From: JADJPG01 sp964491875
GTDB lineage: Bacteria; Verrucomicrobiota; Verrucomicrobiia; Limisphaerales; JADJPG01
DNA: 64,000 nucleotides
Assembly (NCBI GenBank): GCA_964491875.1
Contig: CAZBIC010000030.1
Coordinates: forward strand, 1 to 64,000
Direction of reading: 5' to 3'
Shown: in pieces, positions 44,216 to 56,100 of the stretch
How positions within the stretch are numbered: position 1 is the first letter of the stretch
Layout: every line of letters begins with the position of its first letter
Notes under the pieces: generated by a model
Databases searched by the model: none
The model's input: the letters and a program-made list of their open reading frames with translations, nothing else
What the model was told of the DNA's origin: nothing
Made by a program: the position numbers and the translations under genes

Positions 44216-45688
44216 ATGGATCCTAAAGGCGACATCGCATTGATTGGTCTGGCCGTAATGGGCCAGAACCTCATCCTCAACATGAACGACCACGGCTTCA
44301 CCGTCGTGGCGTATAACCGCACGGTGGACAAGGTGGAGCACTTCCTCGCCAACGAGGCCAAGGGCACCAAGGTCATCGGCGCGACTTCCATCGAGGACAT
44401 GGTCAGCAAGCTCAAGACGCCCCGCCGCGTGATGATGCTCGTGAAGGCTGGCAAGCCGGTGGACGATTTCATTGAGCAGCTCATCCCTCATCTTTCGCCC
44501 GGCGACATCATCATCGATGGTGGCAACTCGCTCTTCGACGACACGAATCGCCGCGTGAAGTATTGCGAAAGCAAAGGGTTGCTCTACGTCGGCACCGGCG
44601 TGAGCGGCGGCGAAGAAGGCGCGCGTAAGGGCCCGAGCATCATGCCCGGCGGCTCACCCAAGGCGTGGCCCTTCGTGAAGGATATTTTCCAGGCTGTCTC
44701 CGCGAAAGTCGATGACGGCACTCCGTGCTGCGACTGGGTCGGCGAAGCCGGCGCGGGTCATTACGTGAAGATGGTCCACAACGGCATCGAGTACGGCGAC
44801 ATGCAGCTCATCTGCGAAGCCTACAACATCATGAAGAACGGCCTCGGCATGAGCGCCGACGAGATGCACAGCGTCTTCGCCGAATGGAACAAGGGCGACC
44901 TCGACAGCTATCTCATCGAGATCAGCCGGGATATTCTCGGCAAGAAGGACGACGACGGTCAGCCGCTCGTCGACAAGATTCTCGATACCGCCGGCCAGAA
45001 AGGCACCGGCAAGTGGACGGTCATCAATTCGCAGGATCTCGGCATCCCGATCACGCTCATGGCCGAGGCGGTTTATTCCCGCTGCGTGTCAGCGCTGAAG
45101 GACGAACGTGTGAAAGCTGCCCGCAAGCTCAAAGGTCCGCGCCCGGCGCTCACCAGCATCGCGGGGAACCCGGAGAAGAAGAAAGCGTTCATCGAAGACA
45201 TCCGGCTCGCGCTCTACGCCTCCAAGATCGTCAGCTACGCGCAGGGCTACATGCTCATGCGCGCCGCGGCGAAGGAATACGGCTGGAACTTGAACTACGG
45301 CGGCATCGCCCTCATGTGGCGTGGCGGCTGCATCATCCGCTCGCGCTTCCTCGGCAAGATCAAGGAAGCCTACGACAAGAATCCGAAGCTGATGAACCTG
45401 CTCATCGACGACTACTTCCGCGGCGAGATCAAGAACGCGCAGAAGGGCTGGCGAAACATCGTCGCCACTGCGGCGAAGAAGGGTATCCCGGTTCCGGCGT
45501 TCAGCACCGCGCTGGCGTTCTACGATCAGTATCGCTCGGCCGTATTGCCAGCGAACCTGCTCCAGGCGCAGCGCGACTACTTCGGCGCTCACACCTACGA
45601 GCGCGTGGACAAGCCGCGCGGAGAATTCTTCCACACGAACTGGACCGGCCGCGGCGGCACGACGAGCAGCTCGACTTACAACGTGTAA
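44216..45688 (+). CDS. gnd: 6-phosphogluconate dehydrogenase, decarboxylating
   Basis: 490 residues from the ATG at 44216; a TTG four codons upstream is less likely. The enzyme oxidises 6-phosphogluconate to ribulose 5-phosphate, CO2 and NADPH in the pentose phosphate pathway. The NADP-binding start is ALIGLAVMGQNLILN; GTGVSGGEEGARKGPSIMPGG and AGAGHYVKMVHNGIEYGDMQ line the active site with its Lys; ILDTAGQKGTGKWT (about 255-268) is the family signature. The C-terminus GRGGTTSSSTYNV is as in the long bacterial form. A strong terminator follows. Confidence 0.97.
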   Translation: MDPKGDIALIGLAVMGQNLILNMNDHGFTVVAYNRTVDKVEHFLANEAKGTKVIGATSIEDMVSKLKTPRRVMMLVKAGKPVDDFIEQLIPHLSPGDIIIDGGNSLFDDTNRRVKYCESKGLLYVGTGVSGGEEGARKGPSIMPGGSPKAWPFVKDIFQAVSAKVDDGTPCCDWVGEAGAGHYVKMVHNGIEYGDMQLICEAYNIMKNGLGMSADEMHSVFAEWNKGDLDSYLIEISRDILGKKDDDGQPLVDKILDTAGQKGTGKWTVINSQDLGIPITLMAEAVYSRCVSALKDERVKAARKLKGPRPALTSIAGNPEKKKAFIEDIRLALYASKIVSYAQGYMLMRAAAKEYGWNLNYGGIALMWRGGCIIRSRFLGKIKEAYDKNPKLMNLLIDDYFRGEIKNAQKGWRNIVATAAKKGIPVPAFSTALAFYDQYRSAVLPANLLQAQRDYFGAHTYERVDKPRGEFFHTNWTGRGGTTSSSTYNV

Positions 45689-45713
45689 GCCAGCGGTCTT
45701 CGCACTTTCGCAA

Positions 45714-45743
45714 GGGCGGCAGCAATGCCGCCCTTTTCTTTTT
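45714..45743 (+). terminator. Intrinsic terminator after gnd
   Basis: GGGCGGCA, loop GCAA, TGCCGCCC: a perfect 8-bp GC-rich stem with a GNRA-type tetraloop, followed by TTTTCTTTTT. It lies 26 bp after the gnd stop. Confidence 0.9.
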
Positions 45744-45839
45744 CCCGGTTGCGCCAGCGCCGTCAGCTACTAGACTGCGCGCATGAGATTCCAAGTGCGC
45801 CCGAGAACTCCAGCCGTCTTCAGCCGCTGACCCAAGCCC

Positions 45840-47120
45840 ATGTTCCCTGCCCTTGCCACCCGTGTCCTGCGCACCACCGACCCGCGCCTGCTCTGGAAGT
45901 TCTGCTGGAACTTCGGCGTCAAGGGACTGCTCTCCGTCGAACGTTTCAAGCGCGGCATCAAACGCGGTGAATACTTCCCGCCGTTCCTCTACCTCTCGAT
46001 CATCAACTCCTGCAACCTCCGCTGTCAGGGCTGCTGGGTGGACGTCGAGGAAAAGGACGCCATTGATCTCGATACGCTGAATCGCACCATCACGGAAGCG
46101 AAGCAGCACGGCAACGCGTTCTTCGGCATTCTCGGCGGCGAACCGTTCATGCACCCCGGCCTTCTTGATCTGCTAGCGGCGCATCCTGACTGCTATTTCC
46201 AGGTCTTCACCAACGGCCAGTTCATCACCGAGAAAGTCGCCAAGCGCCTGCGCGAGATCGGCAACGTCACGCCGCTCATCAGTATCGAAGGCCGGTCGTT
46301 CACCAGCGATGAACGTCGCGGGAAGAAGGAGGTCCTCAACCGCACCTTGCGCGGGCTCGACAACTGCCTGCGCGAGAAAATCCTCACCGGCGTCGCCACC
46401 AGCGTCTGCCAGTCGAACATCAATGAACTGCTCACCGAGGACTGGCTCCGAGAACTCATCGCGCGCGGCGTCCACTACGTCTGGTATCACACCTACCGAC
46501 CGATGGGGCCGAAGCCGAACTTCCAGCTCGCGCTCCGTCCGGATCAACTCGTCCGCATCCGCCGCTTCGTCACCGAGATGCGCGCCAAGGTGCCCATCGC
46601 AATCATCGACGCGTATTACGATCATCAAGGCAAGGCGCTCTGTCCGATGAGCACCGGCATCAGCCATCACATCAGCCCGCGCGGCGATATTGAGCCCTGC
46701 CCCATCATTCAGTTCGCGACCGAGACCATCCGCGATCCGCGCGGCATCTACACGACGATGCGCGACAGCGCGTTCTTGAAGGATTTCCGCGAACTCTCGG
46801 CCCGCCACACGCGCGGCTGCGTGGTGCTGGAACGTCCGGACCTGGTAAAGGATCTCGTCGTGAAACACGGCGCACGCGACACGACCGCGCGCGGCACAGC
46901 AATGGCGGAGATTGAGGCGATGACACCCCGTTTCAGCCAGTGGCTTCCCGGCGAGGAGATCCCCGAGAAGCACTGGATGTACAAGCTCTCGAAGAAGTAT
47001 TGGTTCAACGATTTTAACGCCTACGCCCAGGCCGATCACGACGCCACCACCCGGGCGAAGGTCGAAGAACTCCGCCGCAAGGCCACCGCGCCGCGACCGC
47101 CCGAAGCGGTCACGACGTAG
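45840..47120 (+). CDS. Radical SAM protein with SPASM-like C-terminal cysteines
   Basis: 426 residues. CNLRCQGC at about residues 57-64 is the CX3CX2C site for the iron-sulfur cluster that cleaves S-adenosylmethionine. FGILGGEPFMHPGLLDLL is the GGE motif and VFTNGQFITEKVAKRL follows in the usual place. Further Cys are in KALCPMSTGISHHISPRGDIEPCPIIQF, as in enzymes with an auxiliary cluster, and RGCVVLERP. A hydrophobic N-terminal stretch (1-45) precedes the core. The substrate is unknown to me; no precursor peptide or obvious partner gene is adjacent. Convergent with the giant gene, with only 15 bp between the stops. Confidence 0.88.
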   Translation: MFPALATRVLRTTDPRLLWKFCWNFGVKGLLSVERFKRGIKRGEYFPPFLYLSIINSCNLRCQGCWVDVEEKDAIDLDTLNRTITEAKQHGNAFFGILGGEPFMHPGLLDLLAAHPDCYFQVFTNGQFITEKVAKRLREIGNVTPLISIEGRSFTSDERRGKKEVLNRTLRGLDNCLREKILTGVATSVCQSNINELLTEDWLRELIARGVHYVWYHTYRPMGPKPNFQLALRPDQLVRIRRFVTEMRAKVPIAIIDAYYDHQGKALCPMSTGISHHISPRGDIEPCPIIQFATETIRDPRGIYTTMRDSAFLKDFRELSARHTRGCVVLERPDLVKDLVVKHGARDTTARGTAMAEIEAMTPRFSQWLPGEEIPEKHWMYKLSKKYWFNDFNAYAQADHDATTRAKVEELRRKATAPRPPEAVTT

Positions 47121-47135
47121 CGCGCCACGCCTCCC

Positions 47136-50100
47136 TCACCGGCCAATAGCCCGATAGAACCGTTGTTTGTCACCCGTCGGCGCGATCGGTCGGAGCTGAA
47201 TCGAGTTACTCACCGCTGTATTGGTCGCGAACGAGGTCCAATCCACCATGTTTGCCGAATGCTGGATTTCGTAGGTCCGACCCGGCGTGACTGAAATCGT
47301 GACGCTGACCTCGCGATTCACACCCGATACACCAGCCGCCGTCAAACGCAGCCCTCCACCCTCAACGGCGCGGAAGAACCCGGTCTGATTAGTGCCCAGC
47401 GGAATAATTTCACGGAGATTCACCAGCGGACCGCTCCAGAACGGCGCCCACGTGATCGGATTCAACTTCGGCGTGTGCTCGACGGTGTATTCCGGTTTCG
47501 GACCGTAAACGATCAAGTCCGTGCGATTTGTGTCATGCACGATCTCCAGCAGCGGCTGGGTGCCGAGATACACAACGCGTCCATCCACTCCCGCCGCCCG
47601 CGGCACCGCCTGACCATTGACCTGCGTCGCCAAGGCATTGGTGACGACGAGCGGCACGAACGCGGAGATCTGGTTCGAGATCGTCGAGAACCGCAGATGC
47701 GAGACGACTTGTTCGCCGGCGAAGTTCTGACCGGCGAGCGTGCCCAGTCGAATCTGGAATCGGTTGCTGCCGAGCGATTGAATCTGGGCGGAGCCCAGCG
47801 GCGCGGTTGGTGCGACGAGGCTGAAGTTCGTCAATCGCCCAAGCGGCGCCTCAACGATGAAGCTCGCATTCGTGGCGGCCACGGTTGTTGAGATCGTAAT
47901 CGGCACGCTGCTCGTCTGGCCACCGAGCACGATCGCCTGACCTAGGCGCACCTCGAGGTAGTCGCCGACCACAATGCTGAAGGTCTGGCTCGCAGTGGCC
48001 GACGGCACGCCGTTGTCGGTCACGCGCACGGTGACGGAATTCGTCGTGCGCGCGTACTGCGGCGAAGGTGTCCAGGTGAACACGCCGTTGGTCCGATCGA
48101 TCCGCGCTCCACGCGGCGCGCCGGGCGCGAGGCTGTAGGTAAACTTCTGCGCTGGCAAATCAGCGTCAGTAACCGAATTGCTGACCACAAGCTGCGTTCC
48201 GACCACAGCGGTCTTTTGCGAGATCGGCGCGAGGACCGGCGCCTGGTTCACTTCGCGCACGATGACGCGGACCGCGCGAGTTGTAATTTGTTGCGGCGAA
48301 CCGTTGTCGCGCAGAGTGACGTTCACCGAGATTTCGCCCGGGCCATCCGTCTCGCCCGGCGTCCAGGTGAGAAGGCCGTTCACGGGATTGATGTTCATGC
48401 CAGCCGGCGCTCCCGCACCGAGCGACCAGGTGATCGTATTCGCCGGGAGATCGTTGTCTGTGGCCGCCACGGTGTAGGAGAGCAACGAGCCTTCGTCGAC
48501 TTCCGCCTGTGGATTCGCGCTGACGAATGTCGGCGCAGAGTTCACTTCGCGCACGATGACGTTGAACGACTGTGTTGCGCTCAGGCTCGGGAAACCATTG
48601 TCCGTCACCGTGAGCGTAAATCGATTCGTCGTGCCGCCCTGCGATTCGCCGGTGGACCACGAGAGCAGGCCGCTCGTCGGATCGACCGTTGCGCCCGAGG
48701 GCGATTGGAGCAGCGCGAACGTCAGCGTTTGGCGCGGGATGTCGCTGTCGACCACTGTCGGGGTGAAGCCGAACGCGCCGCCTTCGTTGATCGTGGCGTC
48801 GGCGATTGGCACGAGCGATGGGACAGTATTGCCGCCACCTGTCGTACTCGTCTGCGCATCCGGCGAGAGCGGCGGCAACTCCTGGTTACCCGCTTCGTCC
48901 GTCGCGAGACTGTAGAACGCGTAGTTGTTGCCGAGCACGCCGCTGAAGACCGCGCTTTGCTGCGTCGTGCGCGCAAGCCAGTTCGTGAAGGGGCCGCCGT
49001 TCACCGACACGAAGATGTCGAAGAACGCGATGCCGGAGCCATTCGTGCCGTCGTCGCCGCTCCATTGCAACGCGAAGCTGGCGCCACTGCTCAGCGGCAG
49101 CGCGGTCACGGAACTCGCGGGCAGGTTCGTGTCCTGCAAGATCGGCGCAAAGGTGAGCGTGTAGATGCCAGTGCTGTTGTGGTCGAACAGGTGCAGCAAC
49201 TTCTCGCGAACCACAGCCGTCTGCGAGGCCGGGAACGTGCGGTCGGTCGTCCAGACGTTCGCGCCGAGGAGCAGTTGTTTGCCGTCGGAACGACGCGCGC
49301 TGACGAGGCGGAAGTCTGCTCCTGGATTCGGCATGCGCAGGTAGGCGAAGCCTGACGACATCGTCGCCGTAAGCTGCACTTGAAGATCGTTGGTGGTCGC
49401 AGGCGAATCGACCGCCGGGCTGGTCGCGATCGCCACTGCACCGGTGGTACTGTCGCTCAGATACACGACATCCGGCAGGTTGTCCGGGTCGGGCGAATCG
49501 TTCACGAGGAAGTCCGGCAACGTGTCGTCGCCGGCGCGATCCGAGCGCACGACGTGAATCATCTCGTGGATGCGGACGGCATCGATGAGCGAGAGGCTCA
49601 AGCCGCCGAGAGCGTCCATGTGCTCGAACGTCGCACGGTAGTCGATGAACTTGCCCTGCAACGTCGAGGTCATGTCCCAAATCACCGTCTTCGATGTGCC
49701 GGGCGCGATGCTGCCCACGTTCAGGTTGAACGAAGCATTCAGCGGCTCGTTGTTCACCCGCGCGCCGAGGAGCTGGAAGTCAACCGACAGACCCTTCTCG
49801 TTTTCGATGATGCGCGGCGCGGCGGAGTTGATGCGGAAGTTGCGCGCCTCCCCGGCACCGCTGTTGCGGATGCGGAGTCCGAGCGCGAACGGTTCGGCTG
49901 GTTCAATCTCCGGCGTGAACGGATCGTCGGAGTAAACGTCGCGTTGTTGGAAGTAATCGAGCGTCAGGCGCGCTTCGGGCAGCACGGTGATGGAACCGGG
50001 CAGGAGTTGAATCGTGATCTGCTGACCATTCTCGGTGTAGCGCAACGTGCCGCCAATGTAGTAGCTCGTAGGCGACAACGGCGCGGCATTGAGCGTGGGA

Positions 50101-53100
50101 ATGAAGATATACTCGGCGGCACCGCTGGAGTTGTTGGCCAGAGTGCCGGAACCGGTAACGCCAGAAAGGCCGGTCAAGGTCGGCCCGCGGACGCCGAAGA
50201 GCCCCGCCGCCGACTGGTTCGATGCGTCGCGGAAATCGAGATCGAGCTGAATTCCAGTCAGCGCCGCGCCGGAGTTATTCTCCAGAATCAGAGTGCCCTT
50301 GAACGCGTTGCGCGTGAGCGCGATGTCCTGACTCAACTGGAGGCGGACCTTCGCGCACACCGGAGTTCCCGGAGGCGGACTGCCTGCGGCGGAAATCGTC
50401 CCACCACCGGCTGCGAACAGCGACGGTCCCTGGTTGCACGGAATCTCCGAGAGCAACGTGAGCGGCGGATAGGTGATGGACATGGGATTGACCGCCACCG
50501 GACTAAAACCGAGCGATTGCATGACCTGATCGGCGGCGTTCAACAGCGAGGGAATCTTCTCCGGCGGTCCGCACGCGCAGAAATCGCTGACCCCGAAACC
50601 AAACGGGCCATCCACGGTACCGAAACTGCCTGACTTCAGGTAGCCGCGGATGCGCGCCTTCTGGCATTCGTCGAGTTTGCCCAGCAGGCAGTCGAAGCCG
50701 GCGTCGAACGCGATGTTATTCGCCGTCATGAAGTCCACGCGCGTCACGTCCACGGTGTCGAACTGACATCCGGTGTCGGGCACACAAACAACCTGGATTT
50801 CGATGCTCACGGACTTCGTCACGAAGTTCTTGCCGCACTTGAAGCTGGTATCGACCGGCATGTGAACGACGCATTCCGTGCCCGCGCAACCGCCGCCGCC
50901 ACCTGCTGCCTGGATGAATCCGTCCCCGGATTCGCCCGGCTCACGCACGCGAATCGTGACCGGGACCGTGACACTCGACATCGCCGGCAGCTCCTCCAAC
51001 TCGGTCACCAGCGGCGTGATGACAAGTTTGGGATGATTCGGAACGGGAATGCGCACGCGTTGCAGCGCAATCAAACCGGTGTTGCGCAGGCGAATCTCGA
51101 ACTGACTGGTCTGCCCCGGGAATACCAATGGCATCACGAGAGGATTCTCGACAACGAGATTCGGCTGCGGCACTTCCGTTTCAAACAACGGCTCGATGAC
51201 GACGCGATAACGATCATCGATTTCCGTGGGCACCACCTTCCATTCGTAACGCACGCTCTCCAGGCTCAGGAACACTTCCTGTTCTTGCTGGGCGCCGGGA
51301 ATAATACGTACGCCGCCGCGCACCGAGGAGTGATTGAAGGCGGATACTTCGAGAATATAGTCGTCCTCCAGCAGGTTATTGATCAGCAACTGACCGTTGG
51401 TGCCGGTTGCACCATCGGCGACCACCAGCCCAGTCACGCGATCGCGGACCAACACCGTCGCATTCGTCACCCGCGGCGCGCCGTTCGCGAAGTAGGTGTG
51501 CTCGTCCGTAACGGTCACGAGCAGATCACCGCGGGCTTCCGATAGCGCTCGGAATTGGAACGGAACACTCAAGCCCGTGTTGTTGCCGATGAGCCCAAGG
51601 CTGCCGCTGTAAACCGTCAGTGGCAGATTGGTGGCCGGATTCAACGCCAGCACCACAGTGGCACGCGAGCCCGGCGCGAGGGATGGAATGGTCGAAGTCG
51701 AGACGATCGACATCCATGGAAGCGACGGCAGGGCGACATTGAGATCGCCGCTGGCGACTCCGCCCAGGTTCACGACATCAAACTGCACCACCGTCTGCAC
51801 CCCGCGCAACATGCCGCGGTTGAGCGATGCCGGCTCGGCCACCAACTGCGCCGTCGGCGGAGCCACGGTGAAGTCCACCGGGATACGGGTCACCGCCCCT
51901 TCCGCCGAGGTCACCAGCATGTTGAAGCGGCCGCGCACTGGCGTGGTCAGCGTGGTGGTGATTTCGTAATTGATCGACGAGGTCTGGCTGCCAGAGAGCG
52001 CATTGGTCACGCTCGCGGCGAACGAGAAGTCGAGCGGCAGGTTCTCTGCGGACACAGACACGCCCGTGAGCGGCAGCGGACTGAGGTTGCGCAATTCGAT
52101 GACGCCGTTGGTCGGCACGTTTGGCGCGAGACGGACGTTGAGCGTCCACGGAACGGCACCCATGCCGAGCAACGTGAACTGATCCTGCACCACGTCTTCG
52201 CGAACGCGCGGATGATCCGCGCCAATCGTGTAAACGCCGGCTTCACCGGGAATCGGGTAGAACGTGGCGTTGAAATTGCCGCTCGCGTCGGAAACCACCT
52301 GCAGCACGCGGCGCACGCGGTTCACGTTCACGCGCACCGTCGCGGTACGAAATGGCGCTGGCGAACCATCCGAGGTGAAGAACGTCCGGCCCGTGAGCGG
52401 AATCGGCGTCCCGGAGATTGCGGAGTCCACCGTCGTGCTGACGGTCGCGCGATAGGACGGCTGCACCGAAATCCCCGCGGAGAGCAGCGAGTTGTTGCGC
52501 TCGGAACCTTCGCCGACCACGCCGCTGGCATCGGTTCGTACGAGCAGCCAGTAGTTGCCCGGGTCAGACGGCAGCAAGAGCGAGCGAGCGACGGTGTAGC
52601 TGTCACCAACGATCACCGGCGAGGAATTGGTCACGCGACTGTAGAGCGTGGCGTTGGCGCCTTGCGCGTCCGTGGCGACATAGAGTTCATCGACCCACGG
52701 CGCGGTCGCGGTGGCTAGGCCGCTGTTGGTCACCGTCCACACCGCTGTAATCAAACCGTCGGTGAGCGCGTTCGTCGGGCCACTCACTTCGACCACAGCG
52801 AGATCTGGCACATCAATGTCTGTCACAGACAGCAGAGCGCTGCCGGGATTGAATCCGGCGGAGGTCGCGCCAATTGTCACTTCGCGCGCACCGTCATTGA
52901 CGCCATCCACCACGCCGTTGACGGTGACGTTGGTCGAGCTCTGCCCGAGCGCGAGCGTCACCGAGCCTTGCACGGTCGCCTGACCAGCGGGCGTTGCGGT
53001 CAAGGCCACGGTGAGCGAATTGGTCGGCGGTGTGTTGCGCGTGATGGTGGCGACGGTGGAGGAATTCTCCGCGATGACAGCGACCGCGGTTGAAACCGAG

Positions 53101-56100
53101 AGCGTCGGGCCGTCGTTTTCCTGAACACGAATCGCCGCGGTGCTCGCAGCGCCAGGCAGGATGGAACCGTCGGCGGCCAGTCCTTGGGCCACGATGTTCA
53201 CGACCTGCACGCCGAAGGCCAGCGCGTCATCGCGCACGTTGACGTTGAAAGACACGCCGGGTTGGTTGGCGGGGATCGTGACTTCAGCGGGAATCTGGAC
53301 CAGACCGCCGCCGTTCGTGCCGAGACGCACGCGCAACAAACCGGAGGACACCGGCGAGCGCGTGAGCGTCGCAAATGCCGCGGGATTGACCACGCCTTCG
53401 GTCACGTTCGTGTCGGACAACGTCAGCGTGAGCGAAACAGAGTCGTCATCGAGAACGGTGATCGGCGTGGACACCGTCGAGAAACCAGTCGCGGATGCAA
53501 AGATCGAAACGGTGCGCGAACCGGTGACGAGATCGTCATCTGTCGGATCGAGCGGGAACGTCACATTCGTCGCACCGACTGGAATGACGACCGTCGCGGG
53601 CACGGTCAACGTTCCAGGGCGATCCGTGCTGAGGGTGACGGTGAGGGCGACGTTGGTGTTCACGTTGCGAATCACGCGCCCCGTCACGGAACCCGCCGCG
53701 GCGTCTTCTGCGACCGTCGTCGCACTAAGCAGAACGCGTAGCGCGGGCGAGTCGTTCTCACGCACGGTCAGTTGATTGGTGGCACCGGTGTGACCGGCGG
53801 CTTGAGCGACAATCGCAGCCACGACATCGCCGCCCACGGAGAGGTCGTCCGTCACCGCGATGAAGAAGCTCGCCGAACTGCCGCCGACAGGAATCTCCAC
53901 GCTGGCGGGCAGCGAAATTTTATTCGTGACGGAGCTCGAGAGATTGACGGTCAGCGGAGTTGCCGTGCTGCTATTGCGCGACACGGTGGCGAGCGATGCC
54001 TGAGTTCCGCCGTTCTCCATGACGGTCGAAGGCGACAACGTCAGAGTCAGCGCAGACTGTAGGACGATCGACGAAGCGGCGATGCCCGCGTTGTTCGCGT
54101 CGCTCTCCTCGAAGACCTGCGAGTTCGCGTCCACTTCCGCAACGAAGAAGCGGGAGCCGTTCAGGAAGTTCGGGAGCGTGACGACTTGCGTGCGCGTCAG
54201 CGTCTGGCTGGGGTTCAACGTGCCATTGAACGCAATCGAGGTGATGAATTGATCGGACCCGACCTGGTTGTCAGCCGAGAGGAAGAGGTGATCGGACCAA
54301 GGGCCGTTGGCCGCGATGGTACCGTTGTTGCGAATCGTCCAAACAACCGGCACTTGCTGGCCCGGGATGCCGAGCGCCGGACCGCTCGCGCTGGTCACCA
54401 CGAGGTCCGGATACGGTCTGGCCGCGACGGTGACCTGGGTCGAAGTCACGTTGTTGGCCTCGCCCGTCCCACCAGCATTGTGCTCCGGCAGGTTGTTGAA
54501 GGTGTCGGCAGTCACCGAGATTTCGATGCGTCCGACAGAACGCACGCCATCGGGCAAGGTCATCACCAGTTCCCGCGCGCGACTGCCGCCGGGAAGGATC
54601 GCGCCGTTCGTGCCCTGGTTCGGATTGTAGAACACAGTGTTGTTGTAAAGCACTTCAGCGGTGTTGGTATTGCGGACGGTCACGCGATCGTAGAACGCGC
54701 TGCTGACCGGGACGTTCCCCTGATTCGTCACCGCCCAACGGATCGTCAGCTCGGCACCGGATTGCAGATTTGGGCTGGCGGTCACGTTCAGACTCGTGAC
54801 GAGAAGGTCGGGCGCCGACGCGCTGATGATCGCGCGGCTGTTGTTTGTCTCCGCGCTGCCACCGGCGTTGTTCTCGAAAATCTGGCTGTCGCTGTCGGTG
54901 GTGACCACGACTTCGAACGCGCCCACCACACTGGCGTCGGTCGGCATCACAAAGCTCAACGTGCGCGTGCGAGATGTGTTCGGCGCGAGGTCGCCGTTAC
55001 CTGGTTCACCGGCGGCGTAGTTGGTCGAGGAGTTGAGGATCGTCTGCGAGGTGTTCGTGTTTCGGACGACCACGCTTTCGTTCCACGAGCCGACTGTGGC
55101 GCGGTTGCCGGAGTTCGTGGTGACCCAGTTGATGGTCACGACAGAACCGGTTTGCCAGCCAGACAACGGCGTCGTGGCGACACTGGCAATCTGGAGATCG
55201 GGATACGGCGCCAGCGTGGTGGTGATGTTGATCGACGAGGCGTTGTTCGCCTCGCCGGTTCCGCCGCCGTTCTGCTCAAAGATACCGTTAAATGTGTCGG
55301 TGGTGACGGTGACTTCGAGGTTGCCCGCGCCCGGATTGCCATCGGGAATGGTGATGAGGATCTGGCGCGAACGCGGCTGGCCGGGGTTGATTGGGCCGCT
55401 CACGGATTCGTCGTAGAAGAGCGTCCGGTTCACGACGATTTGGCCGCTGGTCAGATTGCGGACGGTCACGCGCTCCGTGAACGAACCCGGCGTCGCGGCG
55501 TTGCCGTTGTTGCGCGTGGTCCATTGCAGAGTCGCGGACTGGCCGGATTGGAGTCCGGCGGACGGATTGATGGCGAGCCCGGTGACGACAAGGTCCGGGG
55601 CCACGTTGGTTTCAAAGAGCGGCGACGGCGGAGGCGGATTGTTCGGCGCGAGGAGGAAGCTGAAGTTGCCGTTGGTGCTGGTCTCGAGGTAGCGTCCTTC
55701 AACCAGCAGCAAGTAGGTGCCACTCTGTCCGACCGCAAATGTTTCCGCATCGCTGTTAACACCGATCTGATTGAGGGGAAGCTGATCGATGGGCGAAAGG
55801 ATTCGGACGTACGGCGTGGTGCTGAATCCAGTATACGGCCGGCCATCGAAGTAGAACCGATCGCCAGCGTTTGCATCGAAGCGATACATTACGGTGCTGA
55901 TGCCCGGGATCGCGGATCCAGTCACGAGATTGCCGGGCGTGAACGGTGTCGCCGTGCCCGGATTGAGTAGGCGGAAGGCATAGCTGTTCGTGCCGCTGGC
56001 GCTACCCGCGACTTCGATTAGGTAATCCCCCGCGCGAAGGTTCAACAGCGGGGTCATCTCGTAGCTGTCCGAATTGTCGAACGAACGCGGATCGATCAGC

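Noticed and set aside
44725..45786. Second-frame open reading inside gnd (353 codons)
   Set aside because: Same-strand out-of-frame shadow of gnd; Arg-rich and without motifs.
54186..55970. Long open frame on the plus strand (594 codons)
   Set aside because: Antisense to the CARDB part of the giant gene; low-complexity Arg/Gly/Asp composition and no domain.
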